A stretch of DNA of 18,544 bases from an uncultured Fibrobacter sp. (GTDB taxonomy: Bacteria; Fibrobacterota; Fibrobacteria; Fibrobacterales; Fibrobacteraceae). Under the pieces are notes generated by a model, which did not search any database, was not told the origin of the DNA, and worked only from the letters and a program-made list of their open reading frames with translations. Location of the stretch: contig NZ_CALEFV010000337.1 in the NCBI RefSeq assembly GCF_937877005.1, positions 1-18,544 of the forward strand, given 5' to 3'. How positions within the stretch are numbered: the stretch's first letter is position 1; every line of letters starts with the position of its first letter. Of the stretch, positions 13,825 through 18,544 are shown piece after piece. The position numbers and the translations under genes are program-made.

Positions 13825-14619
13825 ATGAAATCTCATTTGTTAACCCGGATTTTCCTTTGTCTGTGTCTTGCGGGCGTCGTCTCGCAGGCTCAGGAAACGG
13901 TAGAAAGCGTTCGCCGCCAGATCAAGGCGGTCGAAGCCGAAACAGCCCGCGAAAAGTCTCTTCACGATGCCGAAAAAAAACGCCATGCCGAGTTCATCGA
14001 AGTCGGTCGCAAAAAAGTGCAGGCGCTAGCTTCGCAGAATAAGACTTTGAAGGCCGAAATTGATTCACTGAAGGCGGAGCTCAGAAACTTGGCCGAAGCG
14101 CGTCAGAAGTCTTTAGGAACGGTTAAATGGTACGAAAGCCGCAAGGCAAAGTACGGCGAATCTCTTGCGAAGGTTATCGATTCCCTGGTGCCTGTCTTTG
14201 AATCCGATTTCCCTTACCGCAATGATGAAATCGTCAAGAGTGTGCAGGAAATCGCAAGTCAGCTTCACAAAGGTCTTATTGAGGCCGATGACGGACTTAA
14301 CCGTACACTTGAAGTTTTCTATGATCGTATCCGTCTCGGTTACACAACCGAAGTGTACAAGGGTTTTCTGCAAGTGGATGCACGCAGCGTTCCTGGAACG
14401 TACTTGCGCTATGGTGCCGTGGCGTCGGTTTTCGTGAGTAACGACGGTAATGATGTGCTCTGGCTTGAACGGACTGCTGATGGAGGTTATGTCTGGAAAA
14501 ATGTGTCCGATGACCTTGCCATGCGTACCGTACTGAAAGATGTAATGAAGGTTGCCGAAGGAAAGACCGCTCCTAGACTCGTCACGATTCCTGTGACCAT
14601 TCCGAAGGAGGGCAAATAG
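13825..14619 (+). CDS. DUF3450 family periplasmic coiled-coil protein (TonB2 operon)
   Basis: This 264-aa protein has a signal peptide MKSHLLTRIFLCLCLAGVVS ending QA (cleaved before Gln23), a coiled coil at about 24-100 (RRQIKAVEAETAREK, LKAEIDSLKAELRNLAEA), a middle helical region, and a C-terminal module with YLRYGAVASVFVSNDGNDVL (193-212), YVWKNVSDDL (222-231) and RLVTIPVTI (251-259). That C-terminal layout matches DUF3450, a family of periplasmic proteins commonly found first in TtpC-type TonB operons; its molecular role is not settled. The stop directly abuts the ATG of the next gene, and the end of this gene carries the AAGGAGG ribosome site for it. It is the first gene of a six-gene operon and has no Shine-Dalgarno itself. 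Confidence 0.8.
   Translation: MKSHLLTRIFLCLCLAGVVSQAQETVESVRRQIKAVEAETAREKSLHDAEKKRHAEFIEVGRKKVQALASQNKTLKAEIDSLKAELRNLAEARQKSLGTVKWYESRKAKYGESLAKVIDSLVPVFESDFPYRNDEIVKSVQEIASQLHKGLIEADDGLNRTLEVFYDRIRLGYTTEVYKGFLQVDARSVPGTYLRYGAVASVFVSNDGNDVLWLERTADGGYVWKNVSDDLAMRTVLKDVMKVAEGKTAPRLVTIPVTIPKEGK
14605..14611 (+). promoter_or_regulatory. Strong ribosome binding site AAGGAGG for the ttpC-like gene
   Basis: AAGGAGG lies 8 nt before ATG 14620, inside the last codons of the DUF3450 gene. It fixes the start at 14620, upstream of the heptad repeats, rather than at the internal ATG 14653. Confidence 0.7.
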
Positions 14620-16152
14620 ATGAAATGTGAAATGTGGAATGTGCGAAGTGGAATGGGTTCTCTCGTCTCTCGACTCTCGACTCTCGTCTTGGTGGCCTCT
14701 TTCGCAACATTTGCTCCGCTCTCATATGCGCAACAGAATGCGGATATCGATGCCGTGAAGAAGCGTGCTGCGCTCAACAGTGCAAAGGCGGACCTGGAAG
14801 AAGCTCGCAAGAAGCGCGATATGGCCGTGGCGTCCCGCTGGAAGGATCGCGAAACAGCCAATCAGGAACGTGAACTCTTCAACGAGAAGTATAACGAAAG
14901 CAAGGAAAAGGTCGACGCCTTGATGTCGGAACGTGCTCGCCTGTTCGAAGATGTTCGCGTCGCTCGCGAAGACCTTGCCCAGGTCAAGCTTCAGGCTGAA
15001 AAGGCCCGAGCCGAGTACCTGTCGCTTGCTGCGGGTCCGGAACGCCTTGAAACGCTCTCGAAGTTCCAGGAACAGGGAATCCCGTTCAAGATAGCAGAAC
15101 GCCTCGAGGGCCAGAACAAGGTGAAGAAAGAAATGGGCCTGTACCGTGATGACCCGGTGCGCATTGCCAAGTCCCTGCTGGAGGAGGCAAAGGAAGAAAT
15201 GGCCTTTACTCGAGAAATTCAGCTGGAGAATGCGGAACTTGTTTTCGGAAATGCAGTGGCGAAGGGAATTCGCTTGCGACTGGGTGGTCTATACGCGATG
15301 CAGATGGCGAACGCGGTCGATATCAACGGCTTGCATCCGGCGGCTTTGATGCTTCCGGTGGCAGGCGAAAGAAAGCGGACCTTTAGCTGGCAGGAAAATT
15401 TGACTCCCGATACGAAGTCTAAAATTAGCAAGGCCTTTGCAAGTTCGAAGGATTCCGCTTATTCAATGGTGCCTGTCGATGTTCTTTTGAGTACAGAACT
15501 TTCGTCGGAAATGGCGAATCATCAGGAAACGACTTGGAAGGATGAACTTAGGAATTTCTTCAGGAACGGCGGCATTCTGATGTATCCGATTGTCACGCTG
15601 TTCGCTTTGGGCTTGCTGGTTGCCTTGTGGCGTTTCGTCTGGCTCATGGTGGTCGGTTTCGGAGGTCTTTCGACTCGGCGTACCCTCAAGGCACTCAAGA
15701 AGGGCGATGTTGAATTGGCTCGAACTTTTGTGGCTAAGTCTCACGGTGAAGTGGGCAAGGTGCTGCGCACGGTACTTTCCAGGAATTATGCGGGGCGCGA
15801 AGGTGCCGAGAAGTCTCTTGAAGAACTTTTCTCTGCCGAGGTTCCCAAGCTGGAATCGGGACTTACCTGGATATCCGTATTTGCAGCGACGGCTCCGCTG
15901 CTTGGTCTTTTGGGTACGGTGATGGGCATGATCGAACTCTTCGACGTGATTACCATGCATGGCACGTCAGACCCGAAGCTTTTGGCAGGCGGCATTTCGA
16001 TAGCCCTTGTTACGACGGAAGCAGGGCTTATCGTTGCAATCCCGCTGCAGCTCATTCATACTTTCCTGATGAACCGCGCCGATGCCCTGCGTAGCCGCAT
16101 GGAAAGTGCGGGACTAGCCGTGCTTAACGCTATCTGGATCAAGGAAGAGTAA
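14620..16152 (+). CDS. TtpC-like MotA/TolQ/ExbB proton channel protein with periplasmic coiled coil
   Basis: This 510-aa protein has a signal peptide (basic part 1-19, hydrophobic core VLVASFATFAPL, cleavage after SYA at residue 37), a periplasmic coiled coil at about 41-135, a second helical region to about 310, then three membrane segments: about 319-346, 416-440 and 455-485. The last two carry the ExbB/TolQ hallmark AATAPLLGLLGTVMGMIELF (422-441) and GGISIALVTTEAGLIVAIP (457-475). Long ExbB-like proteins with a periplasmic arm are TtpC of the Vibrio TonB2 system, needed there besides ExbB2/ExbD2/TonB2 for iron-siderophore uptake. The first 22 codons are heptanucleotide repeats (14622-14656 and 14659-14686), unlike the rest of the gene. 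AAGGAGG precedes the ATG. exbB starts 6 nt after the stop. Confidence 0.85.
   Translation: MKCEMWNVRSGMGSLVSRLSTLVLVASFATFAPLSYAQQNADIDAVKKRAALNSAKADLEEARKKRDMAVASRWKDRETANQERELFNEKYNESKEKVDALMSERARLFEDVRVAREDLAQVKLQAEKARAEYLSLAAGPERLETLSKFQEQGIPFKIAERLEGQNKVKKEMGLYRDDPVRIAKSLLEEAKEEMAFTREIQLENAELVFGNAVAKGIRLRLGGLYAMQMANAVDINGLHPAALMLPVAGERKRTFSWQENLTPDTKSKISKAFASSKDSAYSMVPVDVLLSTELSSEMANHQETTWKDELRNFFRNGGILMYPIVTLFALGLLVALWRFVWLMVVGFGGLSTRRTLKALKKGDVELARTFVAKSHGEVGKVLRTVLSRNYAGREGAEKSLEELFSAEVPKLESGLTWISVFAATAPLLGLLGTVMGMIELFDVITMHGTSDPKLLAGGISIALVTTEAGLIVAIPLQLIHTFLMNRADALRSRMESAGLAVLNAIWIKEE
14622..14656 (+). repeat. Degenerate heptanucleotide array GAAATGT, five units
   Basis: Seven-base units in register: GAAATGT, GAAATGT, GGAATGT, GCGAAGT, GGAATGG. 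The array begins with the G of the start codon of the ttpC-like gene and contains a second in-frame ATG at 14653. Confidence 0.7.
14659..14686 (+). repeat. Heptanucleotide array (T/A)CTCTCG, four units
   Basis: Four consecutive units TCTCTCG, TCTCTCG, ACTCTCG, ACTCTCG, two bases after the first array. They encode part of the signal peptide (SLVSRLSTLV). Seven is not a multiple of three, so gain or loss of one unit would shift the reading frame. Confidence 0.85.
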
Positions 16153-16158
16153 ACGACC

Positions 16159-16842
16159 GTGGAAACAGTCAGCGAAATATCGGTTGTCGAAGCCGCAATG
16201 GCCATCGTCTTCCGTGGAGGATGGGTGCTTGCCCCTATATTTGTCATAGGGTGGTTCGGCTGGTTTCTGATGATTGAAAGGTATGGCTACTATTTCATGT
16301 TGAAGGGCGGCTCCGTAAATGGTGTGCTGGGGGGATTCTGGAACAACCTGAAAAAAAAGGGCGAGGAGGTTGCCTTTGCCAAACTGTCGCGTCGCCCATA
16401 TGGCTATTTCTATGCTCTCGCCTGTGATGTTCGCGATCATCGCGACGAAGGTCCGGTGGCGGTCCGTAATGCGATGGAAGAAACCCGTCACCGTATTTCC
16501 GTGAATTTATCTAAGTCGCTCCGTACCGTGTCCACCTGTGCGGCGATTGCCCCGATGCTTGGACTTCTTGGCACGGTGTCGGGTATGGTGCATACGTTTG
16601 AAACGATTCAGTTGTTCGGTTTCGGAAATCCTGTCCTTCTTGCTGATGGAATTTCCGAAGCGCTTCTCACTACGCAGGCGGGACTTCTTGTCGCATTCCC
16701 CCTGATGCTTGCCTACAACTATCTTGCTGGCCGCGTGGAAACCGTGGAAAAGCAGGCTTGGAGTGAAGCGCTGAAGTACGAGTCGTACGTGTTTGAAAAT
16801 AGGACCCAGGACGCAACCGATTCCGTCGGGGAGGAAAAATGA
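16159..16842 (+). CDS. exbB: ExbB/TolQ family proton channel subunit
   Basis: This 227-aa protein has three membrane segments, about 17-40, 124-150 and 163-190, with the large cytoplasmic loop between the first two, as in ExbB. The family hallmark is APMLGLLGTVSGMVHTFE (131-148), followed by GISEALLTTQAGLLVAFP (164-181). ExbB forms a pentameric inner-membrane channel around an ExbD dimer and uses the proton gradient to drive TonB. The GTG start at 16159 has GGAAGAG (16143-16149) upstream; an in-frame ATG at 16198 would remove part of the N-terminus before the first membrane segment and is less likely. The stop overlaps exbD by ATGA. It is shorter than the TtpC-like neighbour and probably is the ExbB2 of the pair. 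Confidence 0.9.
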   Translation: METVSEISVVEAAMAIVFRGGWVLAPIFVIGWFGWFLMIERYGYYFMLKGGSVNGVLGGFWNNLKKKGEEVAFAKLSRRPYGYFYALACDVRDHRDEGPVAVRNAMEETRHRISVNLSKSLRTVSTCAAIAPMLGLLGTVSGMVHTFETIQLFGFGNPVLLADGISEALLTTQAGLLVAFPLMLAYNYLAGRVETVEKQAWSEALKYESYVFENRTQDATDSVGEEK

Positions 16843-17243
16843 GCTTTATCCGTAAACGTTCGCAGGATGCAGGGAAGATAGATGTGTCGCCGATGCTCGA
16901 CATGGTGTTTATCCTGCTTATCTTTTTTATCGTAACATCGACATTTACCCGCGAGACAGGCGTTGACGTGACAAAGCCAAAGGCTAGTTCCGCGAAGGAT
17001 CTTGCGAAGGAAAGTATCCTGATTGGCGTAACGCGCCAGGGAACGATTCACATAAACGAAACCCAGGTAAACCTCTCGACGCTGAATACGGTGCTGCGCC
17101 AGATGATGGCGGAGGCTCCGGACCGTCCCGTGATTATCGTAAGTGACCGTGACGCCCCCAATGGCGTAGTTGTTGATATTCTTGATGAATGTAATTTAGC
17201 GAAAGTCCGCAAAGTCTCCATTTCTGCGAATAAGGAAGAATAG
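16839..17243 (+). CDS. exbD: ExbD/TolR family protein
   Basis: This 134-aa protein has a short basic cytoplasmic N-terminus, one membrane segment (about 18-36, SPMLDMVFILLIFFIVTS) holding the conserved proton-carrying Asp at position 21, and a periplasmic domain with IHINETQVNLSTLN and DRPVIIVSDRDAPNGVVVDI (95-114). That is the standard ExbD plan and length. ExbD sits in the pore of the ExbB pentamer and couples proton flow to TonB. Its ATG overlaps the exbB stop (ATGA), with GGGAGG just upstream, so translation is coupled. It ends 11 nt before the TonB start. Confidence 0.93.
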   Translation: MSFIRKRSQDAGKIDVSPMLDMVFILLIFFIVTSTFTRETGVDVTKPKASSAKDLAKESILIGVTRQGTIHINETQVNLSTLNTVLRQMMAEAPDRPVIIVSDRDAPNGVVVDILDECNLAKVRKVSISANKEE

Positions 17244-17254
17244 ACGCGAAACTT

Positions 17255-17896
17255 ATGCTTGATTTTGTCGCAAAATATTTCCGTTTTCCGGTAGCATTCG
17301 TGCTTTCCTTCTTGGTAAGTGCTGTGTTTTTTCTTGCAATACCCGTAATCAATACGTTGTTCTTTGACAAGGGTACCAAGACGGAGAAGGAATTGGAAAA
17401 TGTGACTGAGGTCGAAGTGCTCGTTAGTGAAAAGAAGCCCGAAGTCAAGCAGAAGGTAATCCGTACGATAGTGAATCCGAATCCGTTCAAGATTTCTTCG
17501 AACATGGGCGTTTCACGCAGCCAGAATTTTCAGATGGATTTGTCGCTTGCACGCGGAGCCGCTGGCGATGGAGTCGCTGTCGGAACGGGATCCATGGAGA
17601 ACGTTGTTTACGAGGCGGGCGAGGTGGATGAACAGGCTCAGGTTTTGCGTGAAATACAACCCAAGTTCCCCGAAAAGGCTAAGCGCATGGGCGTTTCGGG
17701 CTATGTGAAGGTCTTGATTGTGATTGACGTATATGGCGATGTGGCGCAGGCGCAAGTCTTGACGCAGGAACCGGCCGGTTATGGCTTTGATAACGAAGCT
17801 CTGAAGGCTGTTCGTCAGTGGAAGTTTAGCCCCGCGCAGCTAGGCGGATATCCCGTGGCCCAGAAGGCTACAAAGGAGTTCCGCTTTGTCAATTAG
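17255..17896 (+). CDS. tonB: TonB2-like energy transducer
   Basis: This 213-aa protein has one membrane anchor near the N-terminus (about 12-36), a periplasmic linker (37-130) and a TonB C-terminal domain (about 135-212): FPEKAKRMGVSGYVKVLIVI (138-157), DVYGDVAQAQVL, FDNEALKAVRQWKFSPAQLG (178-197) and a final EFRFVN. The linker lacks the Pro-Glu/Pro-Lys repeats of E. coli TonB, and total length is close to the roughly 200-aa TonB2 proteins of Vibrio, in line with the TtpC partner. TonB transmits inner-membrane energy to outer-membrane receptors; no receptor is encoded in the window. The start at 17255 has only a weak ribosome site. Its 3' end overlaps the next gene by 11 nt and carries that gene's ribosome site. 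Confidence 0.92.
   Translation: MLDFVAKYFRFPVAFVLSFLVSAVFFLAIPVINTLFFDKGTKTEKELENVTEVEVLVSEKKPEVKQKVIRTIVNPNPFKISSNMGVSRSQNFQMDLSLARGAAGDGVAVGTGSMENVVYEAGEVDEQAQVLREIQPKFPEKAKRMGVSGYVKVLIVIDVYGDVAQAQVLTQEPAGYGFDNEALKAVRQWKFSPAQLGGYPVAQKATKEFRFVN
17872..17878 (+). promoter_or_regulatory. Ribosome binding site AAAGGAG deciding a TTG start
   Basis: AAAGGAG sits 7 nt before TTG 17886. This supports the unusual TTG start of the TPR gene, overlapping tonB, because that start also gives a perfect signal peptide. Confidence 0.75.
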
Positions 17897-18544
17897 ACTT
17901 CTCGCGCTCATTCTGTTTTTTACGATCCCGTTGCTTGCCGCAGAAGATTATTTCTTCAAGGCGAACGAGTTGTACGATCAGGGAAAGTTCAAGGAAGCGG
18001 TGCCGCTTTATCGTGCGGCAATCGATGAAGGTCGCTACGAGCCCTTTGCCTGGTTCAATCTAGGTAATTCGCTAGTGCAGCTTGATCGTAAGCAGGGGGC
18101 GATGGTTGCCTATAAGCGCACTGTGGAACTCTTGCCGGATTTTGAAAAGGCCTGGATGCTTCTGGGGGACCTTTATTATCTTGGCGGGGATGTGGGCGAG
18201 GCGATTGCGGCCTACAATCGTGCTGTTGAACTGGGTGTCGAGTCGGATCATGTACATTTTGCCCTGGCCGAGTGCTATTTGAAGGGGCGGGACTGGACCT
18301 TGGCGCAGAAAAACTTTGAACGGGCCTTGCAGCTGAACCCGGATCGCATGGATGCTTGGTATGGTCTTGCCGAGGTCTACGAGAAATTGGGTGATTATGA
18401 ATATGCCATCAAGACATTGCAAAACGCTTTGCAGATGACGGCGTTTGGTTATATGGGCAAACTTGATCTGATCGCCGTAGCGACACCTTCGGTGTATCAT
18501 GTGGATTACGATATCCGCGCGCTGGAAGCCGGGAAATATGTTTT
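17886..18544 (+). CDS. TPR-repeat protein of the TonB2 operon, 3'-truncated
   Basis: The frame runs from TTG 17886 to the window edge with no stop: 219 full codons. The start gives a signal peptide MSIRLLALILFFTIPLLAA (1-19), and AAAGGAG precedes it at 7 nt. About five TPR units follow between residues 20 and 187, for example DYFFKANELYDQGKFKEAVP (21-40), AWFNLGNSLVQLDRKQGAMV (55-74), AWMLLGDLYYLGGDVGEAIA (89-108) and AWYGLAEVYEKLGDYEYAIK (157-176). TPR proteins at the end of TtpC-type TonB operons are known in gammaproteobacteria and are thought to assist the system in the periplasm. The overlap with tonB (11 nt) shows co-expression. An opposite-strand frame in the same region is a shadow. 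Confidence 0.85.
   Translation, partial: MSIRLLALILFFTIPLLAAEDYFFKANELYDQGKFKEAVPLYRAAIDEGRYEPFAWFNLGNSLVQLDRKQGAMVAYKRTVELLPDFEKAWMLLGDLYYLGGDVGEAIAAYNRAVELGVESDHVHFALAECYLKGRDWTLAQKNFERALQLNPDRMDAWYGLAEVYEKLGDYEYAIKTLQNALQMTAFGYMGKLDLIAVATPSVYHVDYDIRALEAGKYV

Noticed and set aside
1..18544. CRISPR array, tRNA or rRNA genes, IS elements, phage genes, toxin-antitoxin or restriction systems
   Set aside because: Looked for on both strands; no spaced identical repeats, no cloverleaf ends, no transposase, integrase or defence-type motifs were seen.

Overview
The window looks like chromosomal DNA of a Fibrobacter-type bacterium (Fibrobacterota, e.g. a rumen/gut Fibrobacter). This is inferred from a serine-cluster-rich lipoprotein, many outer-membrane beta-barrels and OmpA/TSP3 proteins, moderate GC content, AT-rich gene borders, and promoter-like TAnnTTTG elements resembling the -7 element of the related Bacteroidota. 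No rRNA, tRNA, IS element, prophage or CRISPR array was seen. Everything here was read by eye; no database search was run.

Layout. (1) Positions 1-2796, + strand: the 3' part of a Wzi-like outer-membrane beta-barrel gene, a U32 peptidase-family gene of the TrhP/YegQ (tRNA hydroxylation) type, and an unrecognised 153-aa helical protein. (2) 2797-3164: a 368-bp, very AT-rich non-coding stretch with a terminator-like hairpin, long A- and T-tracts and a few weak DnaA-box-like 9-mers, directly upstream of (3) a full-length but divergent DnaA-family gene (3165-4634), followed 2 bp later by an NAD(P)-dependent epimerase/dehydratase gene. (4) 5599-6756: a Ser-rich lipoprotein, separated by a strong bidirectional terminator from (5) two minus-strand genes: a SlyD-type FKBP prolyl isomerase with a Cys/His tail, and a 707-aa OmpA-family outer-membrane protein with nine exact 30-residue TSP3 repeats. 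(6) 9675-12121: a 51-aa single-TM protein and an MltD-like lipoprotein lytic transglycosylase with five LysM domains. (7) A minus-strand 257-aa putative outer-membrane barrel and a divergent ankyrin-repeat lipoprotein. (8) 13825 to the end: a tightly packed operon of DUF3450 protein, TtpC-like (long MotA/TolQ/ExbB) protein, ExbB, ExbD, TonB2-like protein and TPR protein (truncated by the window edge).

How the genes fit together: most of the window builds or services the cell envelope (barrels, peptidoglycan-binding OmpA, lytic transglycosylase, lipoproteins). The last operon is a complete TonB2/TtpC-type energy-transduction module of the kind known from Vibrio and related gammaproteobacteria.

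The points most worth following are: a DnaA homologue with altered DNA-contact residues and no recognisable arginine finger, next to an AT-rich region and away from the usual dnaN/recF neighbours; two adjacent heptanucleotide tandem-repeat arrays inside the signal-peptide codons of the ttpC-like gene, which could shift the reading frame; and a recurring TAnnTTT(G/C/A) box 4-8 nt before five start codons that lack a Shine-Dalgarno sequence, suggesting leaderless transcripts.
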